Of a stretch of 64,000 nt of DNA, positions 28,416-43,934 are shown in pieces; position 1 is the stretch's first letter, and every line of letters begins with the position of its first letter. A model generated the notes under the pieces. The model saw only the letters and a list, made by a program, of their open reading frames with translations. It was not told the origin of the DNA and searched no databases. The stretch covers positions 10,113,408 through 10,177,407 of the forward strand of contig OZ037771.1 in the NCBI GenBank assembly GCA_964035545.1, read 5' to 3'. A program made the position numbers and the translations under genes. Origin of the DNA: Bugula neritina (taxonomy: Eukaryota; Bryozoa; Gymnolaemata; Cheilostomatida; Bugulidae).

Positions 28416-31400
28416 TACTGCAAAATACTAAATTATACTTCAACATACTGCAACATACTGAAAGACACTACAACTCACTGAAGTATAGTGCAATATACAG
28501 AAATGTACTCTAACATACTGATATTTAATGTTACACACTGAAATATACTACAACATACTGAAATACACTGTAACATACCGAAATAAGCTGCAACATACTG
28601 CAACATACTGAAATACACTGTAACATGATGAAGTACACTGCAACACATTGAAATACACTGCAACAAACTGAAATATACTGCATCATACTGAAATGTACTG
28701 CAACATACTGAAATACATTGCAACATATCGAAGTATATCGTAATAAACGGACATGTACTGAAACATACTGAAACACACTGAAACATACTGAAACATACTG
28801 AATTATACTGAAATACACTGCAACAAACTGCAACATACTGAAACATACTGTAACATGATGAAAAACACTGCAACACATTGAAATATACTGCAACAAACTG
28901 AAATATACTGCAACATACTGAAACGTACTGCAACATACTGAAACTAATTGCAACATATCGAAGTATATCGTAAAATACGGACATGTACTGTAACATACTG
29001 AAACACACTGAAACATACTGAAACATACTGAAACATACTGAAACATACTGAGATACACTGCAACATACTGCAACATACTGAAATACACTGTAACATGATG
29101 AAATACACTGCAACACATTGGAATATACTGCAACAAACTGGAATATACTGCAACATACTGAAACGTGCTGCAACATACAGAAATACATTGCAATATATCG
29201 AAGTATATCGTAATATACGGACATGTACTGCAACATACTGAAACACACTGAAACATACTGAAACATACTGAAATATACTGAAATATACTGAAATACACTG
29301 TAACACATTGAAAAATACTGCAACATACTGAAGAACACTTCAACTCACTGAAGTATAGTCTAATGTACAGAAATGTACTGTAACATACTGATATTTACTG
29401 TAACACACTGAAATATACTGCAACATACTGAAATACACTGTAACATACCGAAATAAACTGCAACATAATGCAACATACTGAATTACACTGTAACATACTA
29501 AAATACACTGCAACATTCTGCAACATACTTCAACGTACTGAAAGACACTGTAACATAATGAAATACACTGCAACACATTGAAATATACCGCAACAGACTG
29601 GAATATACTGCAACACATCCAAGTACATAGTAATATACGGACATGTACTGTAACATACTGGAACATACTGAAACATACAGCAACATTCTGAAGTACACTG
29701 TAAAATATTAAAATACACCGCAACAAACTGCAACATATTGAAGTACACTGTACATATTGAAAAACACTGCAACACACTGAAATATACTGCAACACACTGA
29801 AATATACTGCAAAATACTGAATTATACTTCAACATACTGCAACATACTGAAAGACACTACAACTCACTGAAGCATAGTGCAATATACAGAAATGTATTCT
29901 AACATACTGATATTTAATGTTACACACTGAAATATACTACAACATACTGAAATACACTGCAACATACCGAAATAAGCTGCAACATACTGCAACATACTGA
30001 AATACACTGTAACATGATGTAGTACACTGCAACACATTGAAATATACTGCAACAAACTGAAATATACTGCAACATACTGAAATGTACTGCAACATACTGA
30101 AATACATGGCAACATATCGAAGTATATCGTAATAAACGGACATGTACTGTAACATACTGAAACACACTGAAACATACTGAAACATACTGAAACATACTGA
30201 AACATACTGAAATACACTGCAACATACTGCAACATACTGAAATACACTGTAACATGATGAAATACACTGCAACACATTGAAATATACTGCAACAAACTGA
30301 AATATACTGCAACATACTGAAACGTACTGCAACATACTGAAATACATTGCAACATATCGAAGTATGTCGTAATATACGGACATGTACTTTAACATACTGA
30401 AACACACTGAAACATACTGAAACCTACTGAAATATACTGAAATGTACTGAAATACACTGTAACACATTGAAAAATACTGCAACATTCTGCAACATAGTTC
30501 AACGTACTGAATACACTGTAACATAATGAATCACACTGCAACATACTGCAACATACTGAAATATACTGTAACATACTGAAACATGAGCAATATACTGAAA
30601 GATGCCTCAACATACTCAAATACACTGCAAGAAACTGCAACATACGTAAATACACTGTAACATACTGAAATACACTGAAACATACTGCAACATACTGAAG
30701 TACACTGTAAAATATTCAAATACACAGCAACACATTGAAATACACTGCAACACACTGAAATATACTGCAACATACTGAAATGTACTTCAACATAATGAAA
30801 AACACTGCAACATATCAAAGTATATCGTAATACACAGACATGTACTGTAACATACTGAAACATACTGAAACATACTGAAACATACTGAAATACACTGTAA
30901 CAAACTGAAATACACTGCAACAAGTTGGAATATACTGCAACATACCCAAGTATATGGTAATATAATGAAATATACTGCAAAATACCGCAACATACTGAAA
31001 AACACTGTAACAAACTGAAATACGCTGCAACACATTGGAATATACTGCAACATACCCAAATAAATGGTAACATATTGAAATATACTGAAATACAATGTAA
31101 CACATTGAAAAATACTGCAAGACACTGAAAGACACTACAACTCACTGAAGTATAGTGTAATATACGAAAATGTACTGTAACATACTGATATTTACTGCAA
31201 CACACTGAAAAATACTGCAACATACTGAAATACACTGTTACATGCCAAAATAAACTGCAACATACTGCAACATACTGAAATACACTCTAACATACTCAAA
31301 TACACTGCAACATTCTGCAACATATTGAAATATACTGCAACACACTGAAATATACTGCAACACACTGAAATATACTGCAAAATACTGAAATATACTTCAA

Positions 31401-32751
31401 CATACTGCAACATACTGAAAGACACTACAACTCACTGAAGTATAGTGCAATATACAGAAATGTACTCTAACATACTGATATTTATTGTTACACACTGAAA
31501 TATACTACAACATACTGAAATACACTGTAACATACCGAAATAAGCTGCAACATACTGCAACATACTGAAATACACTGTAACATGATGAAGTACACTGCAA
31601 CACATTGAAATACACTGCAACAAACTGAAATATACTGCAACATACTGAAATGTACTGCAACATACTGAAATACATTGCAACATATCGAAGTATATCGTAA
31701 TAAACGGACATCTACTGAAACATACTGAAACACACTGAAACATACTGAAACATACTGAAACATACTGAAACATACTGAAATACACTGCAACAAACTGCAA
31801 CATACTGAAACATACTGTAACATGATGAAAAACACTGCAACACATTGAAATATACTGCAACAAACTGAAATATACTGCAACATACTGAAACCTACTGCAA
31901 CATACTGAAACTAATTGCAACATATCGAAGTATATCGTAAAATACGGACATGTACTGTAACATACTGAAACACACTGAAACATACTGAAACATACTGAAA
32001 CATACTGAAACATACTGAGATACACTGCAACATACTGCAACATACTGAAATACACTGTAACATGATGAAATACACTGCAACACATTGAAATATACTGCAA
32101 CAAACTGAAATATACTGCAACATACTGAAACGTGCTGCAACATACTGAAATACATTGCAATATGTCGAAGTATATCGTAATATACGGACATGTACTGTAA
32201 CATACTGAAACACACTGAAACATACTGAAACATACTGAAATATACTGAAATATACTGAAATACACTGTAACACATTGAAAAATACTGCAACATACTGAAG
32301 GACACTTCAACTCACTGAAGTATAGTGTAATATACAGAAATGTACTGTAACATACTGATATTTACTGTAACACACTGAAATATACTGCAACATACTGAAA
32401 TACACTGTAACATACCGAAATAAACTGCAACATAATGCAACATACTGAATTACACTGTAACATACTAAAATACACTGCAACATTCTGCAACATACTTCAA
32501 CGTACTGAAAGACACTGTAACATAATGAAATACACTGCAACACATTAAAATATACCGCAACAGACTGGAATATACTGCAACACATCTAAGTACATCGTAA
32601 TATACGGACATGTACTGTAACATACTGGAACATACTGAAACATACTGCAACATTCTGAAGTACACTGCAAAATATTGAAATACACCGCAACAAACTGCAA
32701 CATACTGAAGTACACTGTACATATTGAAAAACACTGCAACACACTGAAATA
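28416..32751 (+). repeat. 4.4 kb higher-order unit B (4,336 bp, chimeric middle copy)
   Basis: Blocks are 870, 519, 1,278, 290, 880 and 499 bp. At 29,676 it has T like unit C (34,012) and unlike A. At 31,087 (G) and 31,712 (C) it matches A and differs from C. The 200 bp shortening lies between these two groups of markers, so it may be the trace of the exchange itself. Confidence 0.88.
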
Positions 32752-35700
32752 TACTGCAAAATACTAAATTATACTTCAACATACTGCAACATACTGAAAG
32801 ACACTACAACTCACTGAAGTATAGTGCAATATACAGAAATGTACTCTAACATACTGATATTTAATGTTACACACTGAAATATACTACAACATACTGAAAT
32901 ACACTGTAACATACCGAAATAAGCTGCAACATACTGCAACATACTGAAATACACTGTAACATGATGAAGTACACTGCAACACATTGAAATACACTGCAAC
33001 AAACTGAAATATACTGCATCATACTGAAATGTACTGCAACATACTGAAATACATTGCAACATATCGAAGTATATCGTAATAAACGGACATGTACTGAAAC
33101 ATACTGAAACACACTGAAACATACTGAAACATACTGAATTATACTGAAATACACTGCAACAAACTGCAACATACTGAAACATACTGTAACATGATGAAAA
33201 ACACTGCAACACATTGAAATATACTGCAACAAACTGAAATATACTGCAACATACTGAAACGTACTGCAACATACTGAAACTAATTGCAACATATCGAAGT
33301 ATATCGTAAAATACGGACATGTACTGTAACATACTGAAACACACTGAAACATACTGAAACATACTGAAACATACTGAAACATACTGAGATACACTGCAAC
33401 ATACTGCAACATACTGAAATACACTGTAACATGATGAAATACACTGCAACACATTGGAATATACTGCAACAAACTGGAATATACTGCAACATACTGAAAC
33501 GTGCTGCAACATACAGAAATACATTGCAATATATCGAAGTATATCGTAATATACGGACATGTACTGCAACATACTGAAACACACTGAAACATACTGAAAC
33601 ATACTGAAATATACTGAAATATACTGAAATACACTGTAACACATTGAAAAATACTGCAACATACTGAAGAACACTTCAACTCACTGAAGTATAGTCTAAT
33701 GTACAGAAATGTACTGTAACATACTGATATTTACTGTAACACACTGAAATATACTGCAACATACTGAAATACACTGTAACATACCGAAATAAACTGCAAC
33801 ATAATGCAACATACTGAATTACACTGTAACATACTAAAATACACTGCAACATTCTGCAACATACTTCAACGTACTGAAAGACACTGTAACATAATGAAAT
33901 ACACTGCAACACATTGAAATATACCGCAACAGACTGGAATATACTGCAACACATCCAAGTACATAGTAATATACGGACATGTACTGTAACATACTGGAAC
34001 ATACTGAAACATACAGCAACATTCTGAAGTACACTGTAAAATATTAAAATACACCGCAACAAACTGCAACATATTGAAGTACACTGTACATATTGAAAAA
34101 CACTGCAACACACTGAAATATACTGCAACACACTGAAATATACTGCAAAATACTGAATTATACTTCAACATACTGCAACATACTGAAAGACACTACAACT
34201 CACTGAAGCATAGTGCAATATACAGAAATGTATTCTAACATACTGATATTTAATGTTACACACTGAAATATACTACAACATACTGAAATACACTGCAACA
34301 TACCGAAATAAGCTGCAACATACTGCAACATACTGAAATACACTGTAACATGATGTAGTACACTGCAACACATTGAAATATACTGCAACAAACTGAAATA
34401 TACTGCAACATACTGAAATGTACTGCAACATACTGAAATACATGGCAACATATCGAAGTATATCGTAATAAACGGACATGTACTGTAACATACTGAAACA
34501 CACTGAAACATACTGAAACATACTGAAACATACTGAAACATACTGAAATACACTGCAACATACTGCAACATACTGAAACATACTGTAACATTATGAAATA
34601 CACTGCAACACATTGAAATATACTGCAACAAACTGAAATATACTGCAACATACTAAAACGTACTGCAACATACTGAAATACATTGCAACATATCGAAGTA
34701 TATCGTAATATACGGACATGTACTGAAACATACTGAAACATACTGAGATACACTGCAACATACTGCAACATACTGAAATACACTGTAACATGATGAAATA
34801 CACTGCAACACATTGAAATATACTGCAACAAACTGAAATATACTGCAACATACTGAAACGTACTGCAACATACTGAAATACATTGCAACATATCGAAGTA
34901 TGTCGTAATATACGGACATGTACTTTAACATACTGAAACACACTGAAACATACTGAAACCTACTGAAATATACTGAAATGTACTGAAATACACTGTAACA
35001 CATTGAAAAATACTGCAACATTCTGCAACATAGTTCAACGTACTGAATACACTGTAACATAATGAATCACACTGCAACATACTGCAACATACTGAAATAT
35101 ACTGTAACATACTGAAACATGAGCAATATACTGAAAGATGCCTCAACATACTCAAATACACTGCAAGAAACTGCAACATACGTAAATACACTGTAACATA
35201 CTGAAATACACTGAAACATACTGCAACATACTGAAGTACACTGTAAAATATTCAAATACACAGCAACACATTGAAATACACTGCAACACACTGAAATATA
35301 CTGCAACATACTGAAATGTACTTCAACATAATGAAAAACACTGCAACATATCAAAGTATATCGTAATACACAGACATGTACTGTAACATACTGAAACATA
35401 CTGAAACATACTGAAACATACTGAAATACACTGTAACAAACTGAAATACACTGCAACAAGTTGGAATATACTGCAACATACCCAAGTATATGGTAATATA
35501 ATGAAATATACTGCAAAATACCGCAACATACTGAAAAACACTGTAACAAACTGAAATACGCTGCAACACATTGGAATATACTGCAACATACCCAAATAAA
35601 TGGTAACATATTGAAATATACTAAAATACAATGTAACACATTGAAAAATACTGCAAGACACTGAAAGACACTACAACTCACTGAAGTATAGTGTAATATA

Positions 35701-37287
35701 CGAAAATGTACTGTAACATACTGATATTTACTGCAACACACTGAAAAATACTGCAACATACTGAAATACACTGTTACATGCCAAAATAAACTGCAACATA
35801 CTGCAACATACTGAAATACACTCTAACATACTCAAATACACTGCAACATTCTGCAACATATTGAAATATACTGCAACACACTGAAATATACTGCAACACA
35901 CTGAAATATACTGCAAAATACTGAAATATACTTCAACATACTGCAACATACTGAAAGACACTACAACTCACTGAAGTATAGTGCAATATACAGAAATGTA
36001 CTCTAACATACTGATATTTATTGTTACACACTGAAATATACTACAACATACTGAAATACACTGTAACATACCGAAATAAGCTGCAACATACTGCAACATA
36101 CTGAAATACACTGTAACATGATGAAGTACACTGCAACACATTGAAATACACTGCAACAAACTGAAATATACTGCAACATACTGAAATGTACTGCAACATA
36201 CTGAAATACATTGCAACATATCGAAGTATATCGTAATAAACGGACATGTACTGAAACATACTGAAACACACTGAAACATACTGAAACATACTGAAACATA
36301 CTGAAACATACTGAAATACACTGCAACAAACTGCAACATACTGAAACATACTGTAACATGATGAAAAACACTGCAACACATTGAAATATACTGCAACAAA
36401 CTGAAATATACTGCAACATACTGAAACCTACTGCAACATACTGAAACTAATTGCAACATATCGAAGTATATCGTAAAATACGGACATGTACTGTAACATA
36501 CTGAAACACACTGAAACATACTGAAACATACTGAAACATACTGAAACATACTGAGATACACTGCAACATACTGCAACATACTGAAATACACTGTAACATG
36601 ATGAAATACACTGCAACACATTGAAATATACTGCAACAAACTGAAATATACTGCAACATACTGAAACGTGCTGCAACATACTGAAATACATTGCAATATG
36701 TCGAAGTATATCGTAATATACGGACATGTACTGTAACATACTGAAACACACTGAAACATACTGAAACATACTGAAATATACTGAAATATACTGAAATACA
36801 CTGTAACACATTGAAAAATACTGCAACATACTGAAGGACACTTCAACTCACTGAAGTATAGTGTAATATACAGAAATGTACTGTAACATACTGATATTTA
36901 CTGTAACACACTGAAATATACTGCAACATACTGAAATACACTGTAACATACCGAAATAAACTGCAACATAATGCAACATACTGAATTACACTGTAACATA
37001 CTAAAATACACTGCAACATTCTGCAACATACTTCAACGTACTGAAAGACACTGTAACATAATGAAATACACTGCAACACATTAAAATATACCGCAACAGA
37101 CTGGAATATACTGCAACACATCTAAGTACATCGTAATATACGGACATGTACTGTAACATACTGGAACATACTGAAACATACTGCAACATTCTGAAGTACA
37201 CTGCAAAATATTGAAATACACCGCAACAAACTGCAACATACTGAAGTACACTGTACATATTGAAAAACACTGCAACACACTGAAATA
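32752..37287 (+). repeat. 4.4 kb higher-order unit C (4,536 bp)
   Basis: It matches unit A at a total offset of 8,872 bp, including the extra 200 bp sub-repeat. Bases specific to its right part are A at 35,623 and G at 36,248. After about 37,288 the array changes to the 4,805 bp type. Confidence 0.88.
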
Positions 37288-37536
37288 TACTGCAAAATAC
37301 TAAATTATACTTCAACATACTGCAACATACTGAAAGACACTACAACTCACTGAAGTATAGTGCAATATACAGAAATGTATTCTATCATACTGATATTTAA
37401 TGTTACACACTGAAATATACTACAACATACTGAAATACACTGCAACATATCGAAATAAGCTGCAACATACTGCAACATACTGAAATACACTGTAACATGA
37501 TGTAGTACACTGCAACACATTGAAATATACTGCAAC

Positions 37537-39254
37537 AAACTGAAATATACTGCAACATACTGAAACGTACTGCAACATACTGAAACCAATTGCAACATAT
37601 CGAAGTATATCGTAAAATACGGACACGTACTGTAACATACTGAAACACACTGAAACATACTGAAACATACTGAAACATACTGAAACATACTGAGATACAC
37701 TGCAACAAACTGCAACATACTGAAACATACTGTAACATGATGAAATACACTGAAACACATTGAAATATACTGCAACAAACTGAAATATACTGCAACATAC
37801 TGAAACGTACTGCAACATACTGAAATTAATTGCAACATATCAAAGTATATCGTAATATACGGACATGTACTGTAACATACTGAAACACACTGAAACATAC
37901 TGAAACATACTGAAACATGCTGAAACATACTGTGATACACTGCAACATACTGCAACATACTGAAATACACTGTAACATGATGAAATACACTGCAACACAT
38001 TGAAATATACTGCAACAAACTGAAATATACTGCAACATACTGAAACCTGCTGCAACATACGGAAATACATTGCAATATATCGAAGTATGTCGTAATATAC
38101 GGACATGTACTGTAACATACTGAAACACACTGAAACATACTGAAACGTACTGAGATATACTGAAATACACTGTAACACATTGAAAAATACTGCAACATAC
38201 TGAAAGACACTTCAACTCACTGAAGTATAGTGTAATGTACGGAAATGTACTGTAACATACTGATATTTACTGTTACACACTGAAATATACTGCAACATAC
38301 TGAAATACACTGTAACATACCGAAATAAACTGCAACATAATGCAACATACTGAATTACACTGTAACATACTAAAATACACCGCAACATTCTGCCACATAC
38401 TGCAACATACTGAAATACACTGTAACAGGATGAAGTACACTGCAACACATTGAAATACACTGCAACAAACTGAAATATACTGCAACATACTGAAATGTAC
38501 TGCAACATACTAAAATACATTGCAACATATCGAAGTATATCGTAATAAACGGACATGTACTGTAACATACTGAAACACACTGAAACATACTGAAACATAT
38601 TGAAACATACTGAAACATACTGAAATACACTGCAACATACTGCAACATACAAAAACATACTGTAACATGATGAAATGCACTGCAACACATTGAAATATAC
38701 TGCAACAAACTGAAAAATACTGCAACATACTGAAACGTACTGCAACGTACTGAAATTAATTGCAACATATCAAAGTATTCCGTAATATACGGACATGTAC
38801 TGTAACATACTGAAACACACTGAAACATACTGAAACATACTGAAATATACTGAAATGTACTGGAATACACTGTAACACATTGAAAAATACTGCAACATAC
38901 TGAAAGACACTTCAATTCACTGAAGTATAGTGTAATATACGGAAATGTACTGTAACATACTGATAATTACTGCAACACACTGAAATATACTGCAACATAC
39001 TGAAATACACTGTAACATACCGAAATAAACTGCAACATAATGCAACATACTGAATTACACTGTAACATTCTGCAACATAGTTCAACGTACTGAATACACT
39101 GTAACATAATGAAATACACTGCAACATAGTGCAACATACTGAAATATACTGTAACATACTGAAACATGAGCAATATACTGAAAGATGCCTCAACATACTC
39201 AAATACACTGCAAGAAACTGCAACATACGTAAATACACTGTAACATACTGAAAT
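37537..39254 (+). repeat. 1,718 bp unit, copy 1
   Basis: It repeats directly at 39,255. The period equals one 700 plus one 1,018 bp block. The left junction is seen where TGAAATATACTGCAACATAC follows different upstream sequence at 37,537 and 39,255. Confidence 0.82.
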
Positions 39255-39928
39255 ACACTGAAATATACTGCAACATACTGAAACGTACTGCAACATACTG
39301 AAACTAATTGCAACATATCGAAGTATATCGTAAAATACGGACATGTACTGTAACATACTGAAACACACTGAAACATACTGAAACATACTGAAACATACTG
39401 AAACATACTGAGATACACTGCAACAAACTGCAACATACTGAAACATACTGTAACATGATGAAATACACTGAAACACATTGAAATATACTGCAACAAACTG
39501 AAATATACTGCAACATACTGAAACGTACTGCAACATACTGAAATTAATTGCAACATATCAAAGTATATCGTAATATACGGACATGTACTGTAACATACTG
39601 AAACACACTGAAACATACTGAAACATACTGAAACATGCTGAAACATACTGTGATACACTGCAACATACTGCAACATACTGAAATACACTGTAACATGATG
39701 AAATACACTGCAACACATTGAAATATACTGCAACAAACTGAAATATACTGCAACATACTGAAACCTGCTGCAACATACTGAAATACATTGCAATATATCG
39801 AAGTATGTCGTAATATACGGACATGTACTGTAACATACTGAAACACACTGAAACATACTGAAACGTACTGAGATATACTGAAATACACTGTAACACATTG
39901 AAAAATACTGCAACATACTGAAAGACAC
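38912..39928 (-). other. Longest open frame (338 codons), judged non-coding
   Basis: The minus-strand decamer TCAGTATGTT has no stop codon in any tandem frame, so long frames arise by chance wherever header stops are out of frame. The translation is a degenerate ten-residue repeat of the FSMFQYVSVC type. Other minus frames over the same DNA give the same repeat shifted, for example 38,967-39,536. There is no defined domain, and no unique N- or C-terminus, and related copies differ in length through single bases. I judge it a by-product of the repeat; a translated low-complexity peptide cannot be excluded from sequence alone. Confidence 0.85.
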
Positions 39929-40972
39929 TTCAACTCACTGAAGTATAGTGTAATGTACGGAAATGTACTGTAACATACTGATATTTACTGTTACACACTG
40001 AAATATACTGCAACATACCGAAATACACTGTAACATACCGAAATAAACTGCAACATAATGCAACATACTGAATTACACTGTAACATACTAAAATACACCG
40101 CAACATTCTGCCACATACTGCAACATACTGAAATACACTGTAACAGGATGAAGTACACTGCAACACATTGAAATACACTGCAGCAAACTGAAATATACTG
40201 CAACATACTGAAATGTACTGCAACATACTAAAATACATTGCAACATATCGAAGTATATCGTAATAAACGGACATGTACTGTAACATACTGAAACACACTG
40301 AAACATACTGAAACATATTGAAACATACTGAAACATACTGAAATACACTGCAACATACTGCAACATACAAAAACATACTGTAACATGATGAAATACACTG
40401 CAACACATTGAAATATACTGCAACAAACTGAAAAATACTGCAACATACTGAAACGTACTGCAACGTACTGAAATTAATTGCAACATATCAAAGTATACCG
40501 TAATATACGGACATGTACTGTAACATACTGAAACACACTGAAACATACTGAAACATACTGAAGTATACTGAAATGTACTGAAATACACTGTAACACATTG
40601 AAAAATACTGCAACATACTGAAAGACACTTCAATTCACTGAAGTATAGTGTAATATACGGAAATGTACTGTAACATACTGATAATTACTGCAACACACTG
40701 AAATATACTGCAACATACTGAAATACACTGTAACATACCGAAATAAACTGCAACATAATGCAACATACTGAATTACACTGTAACATTCTGCAACATAGTT
40801 CAACGTACTGAATACACTGCAACATAATGAAATACACTGCAACATACTGCAACATACTGAAATATACTGTAACATACTGAAACATGAGCAATATACTGAA
40901 AGATGCCTCAACATACTCAAATACACTGCAAGAAACTGCAACATACGTAAATACACTGTAACATACTGAAAT
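39255..40972 (+). repeat. 1,718 bp unit, copy 2
   Basis: It matches the preceding unit with scattered single-base differences. A third related stretch, without a complete unit, lies at about 42,340-43,930, offset 3,087 bp from this copy and 4,805 bp from copy 1. Confidence 0.82.
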
Positions 40973-43934
40973 ACACTGAAACATACTGCAACATACTGAA
41001 GTACACTGTAAAATATTCAAATACACTGCAACACATTGAAATACACTGTAACATACCGAAATAAACTGCAACATAATGCAACATACTGAATTACACTGTA
41101 ACATACTAAAATACACTGCAACATTCTGCAACATACTTCAACGTACTGAAAGACACTGTAACATAATGAAATACACTGCAACACATTGAAATATACTGCA
41201 ACAAACTGAAATATACTGCAACATACTGAAACGTGCTGCAACATACTGAAATACATTGCAATATGTCGAAGTATATCGTAATATACGGACATGTACTGTA
41301 ACATACTGAAACACACTGAAACATACTGAAACATACTGAACCATACTGAAACATACTGAGATACACTGCAACATACTGCAACATACTGAAATACACTGTA
41401 ACATGATGAAATACACTGCAACACATTGAAATATACTGCAACAAACTGAAATAAACTGCAACATACTGAAACGTGCTGCAACATACTGAAATACATTGCA
41501 ATATGTCGAAGTATATCGTAATATACGGACATGTACTGTAACATACTGAAACACACTGAAACATACTGAAACATACTGAAATATACTGAAATATACTGAA
41601 ATACACTGTAACACATTGAAAAATACTGCAACATACTGAAGGACACTTCAACTCACTGAAGTATAGTGTAATATACAGAAATGTACTGTAACATACTGAT
41701 ATTTACTGTAACACACTGAAATATACTGCAACATACTGAAATACACTGTAACATACCGAAATAAACTGCAACATAATGCAACATACTGAATTACACTGTA
41801 ACATACTAAAATACACTGCAACATTCTGCAACATACTTCAACGTACTGAAAGACACTGTAACATAATGAAATACACTGCAACACATTAAAATATACCGCA
41901 ACAGACTGGAATATACTGCAACACATCTAAGTACATCGTAATATACGGACATGTACTGTAACATACTGGAACATACTGAAACATACTGCAACATTCTGAA
42001 GTACACTGCAAAATATTGAAATACACCGCAACAAACTGCAACATACTGAAGTACACTGTACATATTGAAAAACACTGCAACACACTGAAATATACTGCAA
42101 AATACTGAATTATACTTCAACATACTGCAACATACTGAAAGACACTACAACTCACTGAAGTATAGTGCAATATACAGAAATGTATTCTAACATACTGATA
42201 TTTAATGTTACACACTGAAATATACTACAACATACTGAAATACACTGCAACATACCGAAATAAGCTGCAACATACTGCAACATACTGAAATACACTGTAA
42301 CATGATGTAGTACACTGCAACACATTGAAATATACTGCAACAAACTGAAATATACTGCAACATACTGAAACGTACTGCAACATACTGAAACTAATTGCAA
42401 CATATCGAAGTATATCGTAAAATACGGACATGTACTGTAACATACTGAAACACACTGAAACATACTGACACATACTGAAACATACTGAAACATACTGAGA
42501 TACACTGCAACAAACTGCAACATACTGAAACATACTGTAACATGATGAAATACACTGAAACACATTGAAATATACTGCAACAAACTGAAATATACTGCAA
42601 CATACTGAAACGTACTGCAACATACTGAAATTAATTGCAACATATCAAAGTATATCGTAATATACGGACATGTACTGTAACATACTGAAACACACTGAAA
42701 CATACTGAAACATACTGAAACATGCTGAAACATACTGTGATACACTGCAACATACTGCAACATACTGAAATACACTGTAACATGATGAAATACACTGCAA
42801 CACATTGAAATATACTGCAACAAACTGAAATATACTGCAACATACTGAAACCTGCTGCAACATACTGAAATACATTGCAATATATCGAAGTATGTCGTAA
42901 TATACGGACATGTACTGTAACATACTGAAACACACTGAAACATACTGAAACGTACTGAGATATACTGAAATACACTGTAACACATTGAAAAATACTGCAA
43001 CATACTGAAAGACACTTCAACTCACTGAAGTATAGTGTAATGTACGGAAATGTACTGCAACATACTGATATTTACTGTTACACACTGAAATATACTGCAA
43101 CATACTGAAATACACTATAACATACCGAAATAAACTGCAACATAATGCAACATACTGAATTACACTGTAACATACTAAAATACACCGCAACATTCTGCCA
43201 CATACGGCAACATACTGAAATACACTGTAACAGGATGAAGTACACTGCAACACATTGAAATACACTGCAACAAACTGAAATATACTGCAACATACTGAAA
43301 TGTACTGCAACATACTAAAATACATTGCAACATATCGAAGTATATCGTAATAAACGGACATGTACTGTAACATACTGAAACACACTGAAACATACTGAAA
43401 CATATTGAAACATACTGAAACATACTGAAATACACTGCAACATACTGCAACATACAAAAACATACTGTAACATGATGAAATACACTGCAACACATTGAAA
43501 TATACTGCAACAAACTGAAAAATACTGCAACATACTGAAACGTACTGCAACGTACTGAAATTAATTGCAACATATCAAAGTATACCGTAATATACGGACA
43601 TGTACTGTAACATACTGAAACACACTGAAGCATACTGAAACATACTGAAATATACTGAAATGTACTGAAATACACTGTAACACATTGAAAAATACTGCAA
43701 CATACTGAAAGACACTTCAATTCACTGAAGTATAGTGTAATGTACGGAAATGTACTGTAACATACTGATAATTACTGCAACACACTGAAATATACTGCAA
43801 CATACTGAAATTCACTGTAACATACCGAAATAAACTGCAACATAATGCAACATACTGAATTACACTGTAACATTCTGCAACATAGTTCAACGTACTGAAT
43901 ACACTGTAACATAATGAAATACACTGCAACATAC

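Larger units (their letters stand above)
37288..43930 (+). repeat. 4,805 bp-period region containing 1,718 bp units
   Basis: Headers at 37334, 38204, 38904, 39922, 40622, 41640, 42139, 43009 and 43709 give blocks of 870, 700, 1,018, 700, 1,018, 499, 870 and 700 bp. Sequence from about 36,440 recurs 4,805 bp downstream from about 41,245 and runs to about 43,930, where the 5,459 bp array starts. No gene or unique sequence is present. Confidence 0.85.
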
